In this document: positions 35,064 to 42,885 of the stretch, piece after piece | Layout of the letters: each line of letters opens with the position of its first letter | How positions within the stretch are numbered: the first letter of the stretch is position 1 | Made by a program: the position numbers and the translations under genes | Notes under the pieces: model-generated | The model's input: only the letters and a program-made list of their open reading frames with translations | Told to the model about the DNA's origin: nothing | Database searches by the model: none | Source of the DNA: Coprococcus aceti | GTDB lineage: Bacteria > Bacillota > Clostridia > Lachnospirales > Lachnospiraceae | Assembly (NCBI RefSeq): GCF_025567285.1 | Contig: NZ_JAOQJT010000010.1 | Span: 1-64,000, forward strand | DNA length: 64,000 nucleotides | Direction: 5' to 3'

Positions 35064-35137
35064 GTGTGCATAGCTCAGCTGGATAGAGCACTTGGCTACG
35101 GACCAAGGTGTCGGGGGTTCGAATCCTCTTGCGCACG
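35064..35137 (+). tRNA. tRNA-Arg (anticodon ACG)
   Basis: Acceptor GTGTGCA / TGCGCAC (one G-T pair), D arm with AGCTCAGCTGGATAGAGC, anticodon stem CTTGG/CCAAG around CTACGGA with anticodon ACG (inosine-modified, reads CGN), T loop TTCGAAT. CCA is not encoded. Single gene with its own promoter. Confidence 0.93.
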
Positions 35138-35143
35138 TGACAG

Positions 35144-35176
35144 AAGCTGTCTGAATTATTTCAGACAGCTTTTTTA
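35144..35176 (+). terminator. Terminator of tRNA-Arg
   Basis: AAGCTGTCTGAA / TTCAGACAGCTT stem right after the tRNA, followed by TTTTTATTTT. Confidence 0.88.
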
Positions 35177-35261
35177 TTTTATCAAAACCGCTTTATAACA
35201 GCCAAATATTATTCATAAAAAAGCCAGGGGGTGCGGCTATAAGCTTTATTTACATAAAGTG

Positions 35262-35699
35262 CTACTCCCTGCTCCCCAGATATTCTTCCACCTTCTCCGG
35301 CGTATCCAGTCTCAGCCGTACAATAGTCATCATGATCATGTACCGCAACACTTCCTTTAAGATCTCATCGTCAAACTGCGACTTCATATTTTCCGGATAC
35401 GCATGTACGAGAAAATGCACATTGTAGGCATCGCCCTGTCTTGAGATAAATGCACTCACATAGAGGCCATTCATGACCGCTGTTATGATGTCGTCATCCG
35501 TGATCTGTATATTTATCTTATACATCTTTGATATAAACTTTACCGTCTTGTCTTCTTTTACGAGAAAACGCCTGTCTGTAATCTCTCCTATGGAAAAGTT
35601 CTGTTTATGGAGTGTTATCGCCTGCAGGAATTCTGATTCCCTGTCATTCTCAATTATATAATCATATATATCATTAGGTGTGTATGCCATATTGTTCAA
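35262..35699 (-). CDS. Uncharacterised protein
   Basis: 145 aa. Acidic, soluble, mixed alpha/beta, no signal or membrane helix, no motif I can name. Initiates either at the TTG (35699), four bases after AAAGGA, or at the ATG three codons later (35690). The start distance favours neither clearly. It is followed on the minus strand by a tRNA-Arg gene on the other strand and lies after two other uncharacterised genes, possibly in one transcript (62-base gap). Confidence 0.6.
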   Translation of the reverse strand: MNNMAYTPNDIYDYIIENDRESEFLQAITLHKQNFSIGEITDRRFLVKEDKTVKFISKMYKINIQITDDDIITAVMNGLYVSAFISRQGDAYNVHFLVHAYPENMKSQFDDEILKEVLRYMIMMTIVRLRLDTPEKVEEYLGSRE

Positions 35700-35761
35700 G
35701 TTATCCTTTCATCTATTTGTCTATATGCTAAGCGCTTTTGTCTATCACTCGTCCGGAGTCG

Positions 35762-36529
35762 TCACGTCACACTGCCCATCGTAAGTCCGATCACAAATAC
35801 CACAAATGCACCAATCGTAAGCACATACCACTCGATAACACGGACTGTAAGTTCCCAGTCAGACGGCTCAACATCATACAGGTTTCTCACCCTGGGCCAC
35901 ATGGCCAATCTGAAAAGTTCATCTGGAAACAGCATACTTACGACCGCAATGATGCATATAATGATTCCGAATATATATAATACTATATTTCCTCTGTTTG
36001 TTGTCTGCGGACCATTAATAAACTTCACTATTTCATAAATATCCGGCGGATTTGCATAATAATCTCCTAAAACCACATCAAAATCGTTGGTCATCGTGCC
36101 GTCCGCATTGTATACCATGTATCCATCTTTTGAGACAGCGCCTCTAAAAAACACCTTATCACCCGCCATGATCTTTACTCCGATATAATCATCAGATGAT
36201 AACATGCCGTTCTCCGTCCCTGCCGGTATGGCAGAATAATCCTCCATCCAGCTATATGGTCCATATGTTACGTCTCTATACCCATCTCCTGTAAATCGAT
36301 GATAACACTTAAATTCTATGCTCTGGTCATCATATACTATGATACTTGTATGTCCATCTGTATATGTCACATTTCCCTGTTCTTCTTTTCGGGTCAGAAA
36401 GTCACCCCTGAATTCTATTCCCTTTATGGACATTATAATCGGATAAATTATGGAAAATGCTATGATCATTGCCACTATAATGCTCATCAGAACCTTTTGC
36501 GTCCTGGATAAATTCTTTATTCTCTCCAT
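35762..36529 (-). CDS. Uncharacterised membrane protein
   Basis: 255 aa from the ATG at 36529, eight bases after AGGGGG; the ATG two codons earlier is too near that site. One N-terminal helix (about 14-34), a beta-rich extracytoplasmic stretch of about 140 residues with several Tyr/Gly/Asp turns, then two or three C-terminal helices (about 182-207 and 230-252). No known domain recognised. DUF3592-like topology is possible but not supported by a motif. Confidence 0.6.
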   Translation of the reverse strand: MERIKNLSRTQKVLMSIIVAMIIAFSIIYPIIMSIKGIEFRGDFLTRKEEQGNVTYTDGHTSIIVYDDQSIEFKCYHRFTGDGYRDVTYGPYSWMEDYSAIPAGTENGMLSSDDYIGVKIMAGDKVFFRGAVSKDGYMVYNADGTMTNDFDVVLGDYYANPPDIYEIVKFINGPQTTNRGNIVLYIFGIIICIIAVVSMLFPDELFRLAMWPRVRNLYDVEPSDWELTVRVIEWYVLTIGAFVVFVIGLTMGSVT

Positions 36530-36668
36530 ATACATTTCCCCCTTCGATCAGGAATTTTCTGTTATCTCCACGAGCTACGAAACATACTCTGCAGATTTCA
36601 AATACATATCGACTGCCTATATTATCCTCCCATGCTATCCGCAGCCCCTGACTACTGCCCGCGCGCGC

Positions 36669-37625
36669 CTAGAACAGATCCAGCGTATTGTCAAGATATA
36701 TCTCTTCTCTTACCCTCAGCTGGTACTCTGGCTTTGTCATATAGTATAGCAGAAATTCCAGCACTATGGCACTTCCAAGACTTCTTCCCTCTATCTTGAA
36801 ATTGGAAAACCCCAGTGGCAGGTAAATGTTCTTTATATCATCTATACCTATAAATCCCGGATTCTCCATCGCTTTTGAGAAACGATAGCCACCTGCTGCG
36901 TTCGGCGATGTACAACGGTGAATTGATTTCTCACCGAGAGCCATACGACTCACATCCTCATAGCAGGCTTTCCTGTCCTGACAGGAGAACCAACAGCATT
37001 CGTTGCAAAGGAATTCCACCTTGTCTTTCTGCTTTTGCGAAAGCGCCCCCAGCCTGTCAAATGCTTTATTCAACCGAAAATCCGGCACAACATATCGGAA
37101 TTCATCCCGGTCAAGCTCTGCTGAAAACAGATCAAAGTCCGTAATGACCTTTGTTGTCGATGAAACCATATATAGTCCCGGATAATTCTCCTGCAGATAG
37201 TCAAGCAGCAACTCCGAATGGACTATGACGCCATTTTGAACATATGCCTTGCCTTCCTCAAACGCCCTGCACAAGTCATTACACTGCTTATCAGCAAGGT
37301 GTTCCGGCCCCAGTAGTGAGTTGCTGAAGGTCAGCCTCGCCGATATTCCATACTCTCTCATAAGTTCCAGCACATCTCTGGCACTGCTGTCACCATATCC
37401 CACTCTGCCACCGCCCCAGAGGCAGTCACCCGGTGCACCATACACTGAACCGATATCACACCAGTCGTAAAAATATTCCCTGTGCTCACAGTATAGTGGC
37501 AGGAACGCCTTGTACAGCTCGTAGAATTCAAAAAGTCCGGGCAGATGGTAATGTGCCTTGTATTCTGTTTTGTTATTCTCTGTCATTGATCTGCCAGACA
37601 ATGGCTCATTCTCCATAGTGTTCAT
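36669..37625 (-). CDS. Peptidase U32-like protein with cysteine cluster
   Basis: 318 aa. The C-terminal 'FKIEGR' (276-281) is a hallmark of U32-family TIM-barrel proteins, and 'RYVVPDFRLN' (177-186) and a cysteine-rich stretch with Cys207, 210, 211, 215 and 221 ('CNECCWFSC...ACYE'), plus Cys238, fit the [4Fe-4S]-binding site of the UbiU/UbiV/YegQ-type relatives. So this is more likely an iron-sulfur enzyme (e.g. RNA or cofactor hydroxylation) than a peptidase. Start ATG follows AGGA closely; the ATG at 37616 is an alternative. Genes around it are of unknown function. Confidence 0.65.
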   Translation of the reverse strand: MNTMENEPLSGRSMTENNKTEYKAHYHLPGLFEFYELYKAFLPLYCEHREYFYDWCDIGSVYGAPGDCLWGGGRVGYGDSSARDVLELMREYGISARLTFSNSLLGPEHLADKQCNDLCRAFEEGKAYVQNGVIVHSELLLDYLQENYPGLYMVSSTTKVITDFDLFSAELDRDEFRYVVPDFRLNKAFDRLGALSQKQKDKVEFLCNECCWFSCQDRKACYEDVSRMALGEKSIHRCTSPNAAGGYRFSKAMENPGFIGIDDIKNIYLPLGFSNFKIEGRSLGSAIVLEFLLYYMTKPEYQLRVREEIYLDNTLDLF

Positions 37626-37846
37626 TTTCCTGTTTTTCTTTCAGTTCCCATATGTTATCTTAGCTTCCGCATACTGTCTACAATTATATAAAAGTTCTTC
37701 ATCTGTTGCAAACCATGTTTAGGATATTGTATATTTGAAAGAGGCATCGACCACCCAAAGATCAAGAAGAGGAAGAATGTGGATGCGGAGCTGGACAAGT
37801 TTCTGTAGGCAATACAAACAAACTGCAACGGAGGTTATTATTTATT

Positions 37847-38077
37847 ATGGGGAATACATTCAGGGAAGTTAAATGTTTCAAATGCGGACACATTTTTATG
37901 TGGCAGAAAGATGGTATAGAATATCAGTCTGAATATCGTCTGGAAAGCACCAACGAACTTCTGGGAATTGCGGCATGTCCTAAATGCGGAACGGATATGT
38001 TGGTAATTCCGCATATTCTTGAGGGAATCTCTAAAGATTCAAATGGAATTGTGGAATCAGGGATACGGGGAATATAA
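37847..38077 (+). CDS. Small zinc-ribbon protein
   Basis: 76 aa. Two Cys pairs, 'CFKCGH' (residues 10-15) and 'CPKCGT' (about 45-50), spaced as in a zinc ribbon; the rest is polar. GGAGG is 12 bases before ATG, a long spacing that may mean weak translation. It lies in a stretch of plus-strand sequence with a broken frame just upstream, so it could be a relic, but the Cys pairs and intact frame support a real gene. Confidence 0.5.
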   Translation: MGNTFREVKCFKCGHIFMWQKDGIEYQSEYRLESTNELLGIAACPKCGTDMLVIPHILEGISKDSNGIVESGIRGI

Positions 38078-38085
38078 AGACAAAA

Positions 38086-38129
38086 ACAACCGGGTATGTT
38101 TCTTCCTGAACATACCCGGTTGTTTTTTA
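38086..38129. terminator. Bidirectional terminator between the zinc-ribbon gene and sstT
   Basis: Perfect 15-bp stem ACAACCGGGTATGTT (38086-38100) / AACATACCCGGTTGT (38109-38123), T-run 38122-38128 and A-run at the left edge. Confidence 0.9.
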
Positions 38130-38141
38130 TATGAAAATATC

Positions 38142-39392
38142 CTACTCATCTGGATTCACGATGGCACCTATCTTAAACTCTCTGCCGTCCTTTTGCCACT
38201 GTCTGTACTCCGCTGTAGCGGCAAAGAGTACATCTCCCGATGAGTTGATTGCCGTCTCAAGTGAATCCTGGACCACTCCGATGATCATTCCGACAGCAAC
38301 AGCCTGCATGGATATATCCTGTGGGATTCCAAACAGCGAGCACGCCATAGGAATGAGCAACAGCGAACCTCCCGCAACACCTGAGGCACCGCACGCGCCA
38401 AGGGTTGCCATAAGACTGAGCATGAGTGCTGTCGGAACGTCCACCGACACTCCCATGGTATTTGCAACGGAAAGCGCCATTATAGTTATAGTGATGGCGG
38501 CACCATCCATATTGATGGTCGCGCCAAGCGGTATGGATACCGAATACACATCCGGGTCAAGTCCAAGTCTTTTGCAAAGTGACATGTTCACTGGGATATT
38601 TGCCGCAGAACTTCTGGTGAAGAACGCCGTCACACCTGACTCTCTGAGGCATCTCCACGCAAGTGGATATGCATTTCTCCTTAAGACGATAGTCGCAAGG
38701 AGCGGATCTACGATCAATGCAACCGTAAGCATGGCGCCCACAAGCACAAGCAGCAATCTGCCATATTCCTTGAATATCGACAATCCACTCTCCGATACTG
38801 TCGTGAACACAAGTCCCATGATTCCAAATGGTGCGCACCCGATGATCCACCTCACGACGGTTGATACCGCATCCGATATGGATACAAGTGCAGATTTTAT
38901 AGACTTGCTTGTCCGTCGCATGGCAAGTCCAAACAAAAGTGCCCATGCAAGTATGCAGAGATAATTTGCGTTGAGTATCGCATTTACGGGATTATCGGTG
39001 ATGTTGAGCAAAAGATTCTGGAGGACCTCCATGATTCCCGATGGGACGACATCCGCCTGATATGATTCAAGGTCCAGTGTCATGGTTACAGGGAAAATAA
39101 AACTTGTGCTCACCGCCACTACCGCTGCGCATAGCGTGCTGAGCATATACATGATCGTCACCATACGGAACTGCTGGCCATTTCCCTTTCCTGCATTTGC
39201 AATTGAGCTGATGACAAGGGCAAACACCAGTATCGGCGCAATTGCCTTGAGCGCCCTGACGAACATGGTTCCGATCAGGCCTATTCCCGTTGCCCCCGGC
39301 ACCAGAAGTCCCAGCACCGCACCGATCACTATTCCAACCAATATCTTCGCGATCAGCGACACCCTATTCCACATCTCTACAATCTTTTTCAT
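38142..39392 (-). CDS. sstT: Serine/threonine:sodium symporter SstT
   Basis: 416 aa, eight membrane helices plus two re-entrant hairpins of the DAACS family. Typical SstT blocks: 'IGTMFVRALKAIAPILVF', the HP1 region 'FFTRSSAANIPVNM', 'SIPLGATINMDGAAITITI' and 'GVVQDSLETAINSSGDVL'. Imports serine and threonine with sodium. GGAG upstream of ATG; the gene is monocistronic with terminators at both sides. Confidence 0.93.
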   Translation of the reverse strand: MKKIVEMWNRVSLIAKILVGIVIGAVLGLLVPGATGIGLIGTMFVRALKAIAPILVFALVISSIANAGKGNGQQFRMVTIMYMLSTLCAAVVAVSTSFIFPVTMTLDLESYQADVVPSGIMEVLQNLLLNITDNPVNAILNANYLCILAWALLFGLAMRRTSKSIKSALVSISDAVSTVVRWIIGCAPFGIMGLVFTTVSESGLSIFKEYGRLLLVLVGAMLTVALIVDPLLATIVLRRNAYPLAWRCLRESGVTAFFTRSSAANIPVNMSLCKRLGLDPDVYSVSIPLGATINMDGAAITITIMALSVANTMGVSVDVPTALMLSLMATLGACGASGVAGGSLLLIPMACSLFGIPQDISMQAVAVGMIIGVVQDSLETAINSSGDVLFAATAEYRQWQKDGREFKIGAIVNPDE

Positions 39393-39574
39393 GAATCTAA
39401 CTCCTAACTATATCTATATTTCTGCTTTTTAACATACATTTTCTTTAGTATTCTTCTTTCTCAGAAGAAGTATCCTCACGAGCAAAAGCACTGGGAATAT
39501 AACTCCCGCAAGGATTCCGCGTTTCTTAATAGTATCATATATCGATCAGGCTTGTATATAACAGATTTCATAAC

Positions 39575-39614
39575 ACAAAAAAGCGGCGAACAGATTCTTG
39601 CTTCTGTTCGCCGC
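39575..39614 (-). terminator. Terminator of the MetE-like gene
   Basis: Perfect 11-bp stem GCGGCGAACAG (39583-39593) / CTGTTCGCCGC (39604-39614); on the minus strand it is followed by six Ts. Confidence 0.88.
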
Positions 39615-39639
39615 CACTTCACTTCTATAATATTCTGTT

Positions 39640-40755
39640 TTATGACCAGACTTCCTCTGCTATCTCCTTAACGAGCTTGAGCTTTGCCCACTGCTCATCC
39701 TCTGTCAGCTTGTTTCCGATCTCACATGATGCAAATCCGCACTGAGGGCTCAGGCATAATCTGTCAAGTGGTACATACTTTGCAGCCTCATGGATCCTTG
39801 CAATGACCTTCTCCTTATCCTCAAGAACCGGAGACTTTGTTGTGATGAGTCCGAGCACGACCTTCTTGTTCTCTGAAACCTTTGCAAGAGGTGCAAATCC
39901 GCCTGATCTCTCATCATCATACTCAAGGAACAGCGCATCCACATTCTCATTTGCAAATACGTAATCTGCAACTGTGTCATAAGGACCACTGGTGAAGAAT
40001 GTTGAGTGATAATTTCCTCTGCAGATATGTGATGTAATAACCATATCCTCCGGCTTTCCCTCCAATGCAAGGTTGTTCACTGCAAGCAGCTCTTTCTTGA
40101 CATCCTCAAGTGATATTCCAAGTGCCTTATATCTCTGCTTTGCGGCATCCCCCACTATGGCGCCCCATGTACAATCGTCAAGCTGAAGATTTCGACAGCC
40201 TGCATCATAAAACTGCTTAATTACATCCTGATAAGCCTTTCCAATGTCCTGGATAAGCTCCTCATTTGCAGGATAGAACTTCCTTGTGTTTGCAATATTG
40301 TCAGGTACTATCATCTGCTGAAATGTCTGTGCTGGAGCCGGTATCGTATACTTTGCAACAGTATTCTCATCCTCGAACTGCTTTAAGAACTTAAAATATT
40401 CAACAAATGGGTGCGCCTTTGCCTTTATCTTGCCTACAAGATAAGTGTCGTCAAGAACTGCAAGCTCTGCATCGAATTTCACACCATTTCCAGTGTTCTC
40501 ATGGGCAACGCCATCAAGTCCCCACATAAAGTCAAGATGCCAGAATGTTCTTCTGAACTCGCCATCTGTGATCGCATGGAATCCAAGTTCCTTCTGCTTT
40601 GCAACGACCTTGGTAATCTCCTCATTCACAACTTTGTCGAACTCCTCCTTGGTGATCTTTCCGTCCCTGTATGCTGCCTTCGCATCCTTGAGTGCCTGTG
40701 GTCTCAGAAAGCTTCCTACAAAATCGTATCTGAAAGGTGTCTGTAATTTGCTCAT
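39640..40755 (-). CDS. Cobalamin-independent methionine synthase family protein (YxjG/YxjH-like)
   Basis: 371 aa: only the C-terminal catalytic barrel of MetE, as in Bacillus YxjG/YxjH. Active-site pieces are present: 'SFLRPQALKDA', 'HAITDGEFRR', 'LQLDDCTWG' (zinc/substrate side), 'HICRGNYHS' and 'LCLSPQCGFAS' with the zinc-ligand Cys. Probably transfers a methyl group to homocysteine from a donor other than polyglutamyl-methyl-THF. An ATG with GGAGG ten bases upstream. A MetR/MtaR-like palindrome lies about 100 bases upstream. Confidence 0.88.
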   Translation of the reverse strand: MSKLQTPFRYDFVGSFLRPQALKDAKAAYRDGKITKEEFDKVVNEEITKVVAKQKELGFHAITDGEFRRTFWHLDFMWGLDGVAHENTGNGVKFDAELAVLDDTYLVGKIKAKAHPFVEYFKFLKQFEDENTVAKYTIPAPAQTFQQMIVPDNIANTRKFYPANEELIQDIGKAYQDVIKQFYDAGCRNLQLDDCTWGAIVGDAAKQRYKALGISLEDVKKELLAVNNLALEGKPEDMVITSHICRGNYHSTFFTSGPYDTVADYVFANENVDALFLEYDDERSGGFAPLAKVSENKKVVLGLITTKSPVLEDKEKVIARIHEAAKYVPLDRLCLSPQCGFASCEIGNKLTEDEQWAKLKLVKEIAEEVWS

Positions 40756-40852
40756 ATGTCTTTATCCTCCGTAGTGTTTTCTCGTTTTCTTAACTTGAGG
40801 ATATTCTAACAGGGGAGGGATTCTATGGAAAATACTATTATTTTGAGGCTTG

Positions 40853-40871
40853 CCATAGTTTTAAACTATGG
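40853..40871 (-). promoter_or_regulatory. MetR/MtaR-type box upstream of the MetE-like gene
   Basis: Perfect palindrome CCATAGTTTTAAACTATGG. The core ATAGTTT-N-AAACTAT equals the methionine box (TATAGTTtnaaACTATA) described for LysR-type MtaR/MetR in streptococci. It precedes a methionine-synthase-like gene on the minus strand by about 100 bases. No SAM riboswitch is present. The regulator gene is not in the window. Confidence 0.65.
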
Positions 40872-40932
40872 AGCATGATAAGAGTACTCCACTATCAATG
40901 CTTAAAATTCTATAAACCGCCAAATCTATAAC

Positions 40933-41014
40933 AAAAAGCCTGCATAATCCCTATGTGAAATCATCCACAATGACAATCGTCAAATATGATTTCATATAGG
41001 CTTATACAGGCTTT
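40933..41014 (-). terminator. Long terminator hairpin of the ABC exporter operon
   Basis: Nested stems: AAAGCCTG (40935-40942) / CAGGCTTT (41007-41014) and a 14-bp inner stem CCTATGTGAAATCA (40950-40963) / TGATTTCATATAGG (40987-41000), one mismatch. On the minus strand it ends CAGGCTTTTTGTT. Confidence 0.75.
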
Positions 41015-41037
41015 CATACCCTATTATTCAATATTCT

Positions 41038-42882
41038 TTAACTCCACTGCGAGTTATACAGATCCGCATAGAATCCATTCTGCGCCATGAGCTCGTCATG
41101 GTTACCTTGCTCTATGATGTCACCGTCCTTCATAACAAGGATTATGTCTGCATTCTTGATGGTTGACAGTCTGTGGGCTATGACAAAGCTTGTCCTGCCC
41201 TTCATCAGATTGTCCATGGCTCTCTGAATCCTGTGTTCTGTTCTCGTATCGACTGACGATGTAGCCTCATCGAGGATCAGGACCGGATTGTCAGCAAGAA
41301 TTGCTCTTGCGATAGTTAAGAGCTGTTTCTGTCCCTGGGAGATATTTGTTATCTCCTCATTGAGCTCCATGTTGTATCCACCCGGAAGTGCCGAGATAAA
41401 TCTATGTGCATGAGCTGCCTTTGCCGCTGCGATAACTTCCTCATCCGTAGCGTCCAATCTTCCATATCTGATATTCTCCATGATAGTGCCCTTGAACAGC
41501 CATGTATCCTGAAGCACCATGCCAAATACATCCCTGAGTTCACGCCTGTTGAAGTCCTTAATATTGTGTCCGTCCAGAAGTATAGCACCGCCATTCACGT
41601 CGTAGAATCTCATGAGCAGCTTGACCATGGTGGTCTTGCCCGCTCCGGTAGGTCCGACTATGGCTACCTGCTGTCCCGGTTTTACATGGGCTGAGAAATC
41701 CTTGATGATGATCTGATCCGGATTGTAGCCAAACTTTACATGTTCAAATGTAACTTCACCCTTGATTCCCTCTGTGGATACAGGATTCTCTACTATCTGC
41801 TCCTCTTCTTTCTCTTCAAGAAGTTCAAATACTCGCTCAGCGGCTGCTGCCATCTGCTGCATCATATTTGTGACCTGGGCAACCTGCTGAACTGGCTGTG
41901 TGAGGTTCTTCACGTACTGTATAAATGCCTGGATATCACCTATCTGGATAGTTCCTCTGATCGCCAGAGCCGCACCTGATATGGCAACTGCCACATAGCC
42001 CAGATTACCGACAAACATCATAATAGGCTGCATCAGTCCTGAGAAGAACTGTGACTTCCATGCTGACTTGTACAGAGTCTCATTTGTCTCATGGAACTCT
42101 CTTCTAACGTCGTTCTCCTTATTGAACGCTTTTATGACATTGTGTCCGCCATACACCTCTTCAACCTGACCATTTATGTGTCCCACGTATTCCTGCTGCT
42201 GCTTGAAGAATCTCTGGGATTTCTTGATGACAAACATCATGAGCATGATACTTATCGGAAGTATCAGCACTGATATAAGTGTCATAAGCGGGCTGATCGT
42301 GAGCATCATCACTATTACACCGATGACTGTGCTAACCGATGTGATGAGCTGTGTGATACTCTGGTTCAGACCATTTCCCATGGTGTCTATATCGTTTGTG
42401 ATCCTTGAAAGTACCTCGCCATAGGTTCTGCTCTCAAAGTAGCTCATCGGCATCCTGTTGATCTTCTCGGACACCTCACGTCTCATCCTGTAGCACACCT
42501 TCTGTGTGATACCGGTCATGATGAAGCCCTGTACAAAGCTAAATGCCACACTCAGCACATACAGACCAAGACAGAACAGCAATATCTTACCGATATACGT
42601 GAAATCAATTCCGCCGTTGCCTGTTATCTTGTTCATGATCCCCTCGGACAGGGCTGTTGTCGCCTTGCCGAGCACCTTCGGACATACTACGTTGAATACC
42701 GTACTTCCAATTGCAAATATAGCAACGACAACAACCGCTGCCTTGTACTTGCCTATGTATCTAAATAACTTTCCTATCGTTCCCTTGAAGTCCTTGGCTT
42801 TCTCGCCGCCCATCATAGGACCGTGACCTCTTCTAGGGCCTTTGAAACTTCTCTGATTATTTGTCTGATTCTGTTCTGCCAT
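41038..42882 (-). CDS. ABC exporter half-transporter, catalytic subunit
   Basis: 614 aa: six membrane helices (about 45-335) and an ATPase domain with Walker A 'GPTGAGKTT', a shifted signature 'ISQGQKQ' (LSGGQ expected), Walker B 'VLILDEATSSVD' with the catalytic Glu, and the H-loop 'IAHRLSTI'. Pairs with the 730-aa neighbour (3-base gap). Together they form an asymmetric heterodimeric exporter of the BmrCD/EfrCD kind, likely exporting drugs, lipids or peptides. The N-terminal 40 residues are a polar, low-complexity tail. Confidence 0.93.
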   Translation of the reverse strand: MAEQNQTNNQRSFKGPRRGHGPMMGGEKAKDFKGTIGKLFRYIGKYKAAVVVVAIFAIGSTVFNVVCPKVLGKATTALSEGIMNKITGNGGIDFTYIGKILLFCLGLYVLSVAFSFVQGFIMTGITQKVCYRMRREVSEKINRMPMSYFESRTYGEVLSRITNDIDTMGNGLNQSITQLITSVSTVIGVIVMMLTISPLMTLISVLILPISIMLMMFVIKKSQRFFKQQQEYVGHINGQVEEVYGGHNVIKAFNKENDVRREFHETNETLYKSAWKSQFFSGLMQPIMMFVGNLGYVAVAISGAALAIRGTIQIGDIQAFIQYVKNLTQPVQQVAQVTNMMQQMAAAAERVFELLEEKEEEQIVENPVSTEGIKGEVTFEHVKFGYNPDQIIIKDFSAHVKPGQQVAIVGPTGAGKTTMVKLLMRFYDVNGGAILLDGHNIKDFNRRELRDVFGMVLQDTWLFKGTIMENIRYGRLDATDEEVIAAAKAAHAHRFISALPGGYNMELNEEITNISQGQKQLLTIARAILADNPVLILDEATSSVDTRTEHRIQRAMDNLMKGRTSFVIAHRLSTIKNADIILVMKDGDIIEQGNHDELMAQNGFYADLYNSQWS

Positions 42883-42885
42883 GTC

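Noticed and set aside
39393..39640. SAM riboswitch near the methionine gene
   Set aside because: No conserved SAM-I/SAM-II core is visible on either side of the MetE-like gene; the palindrome explains control better.
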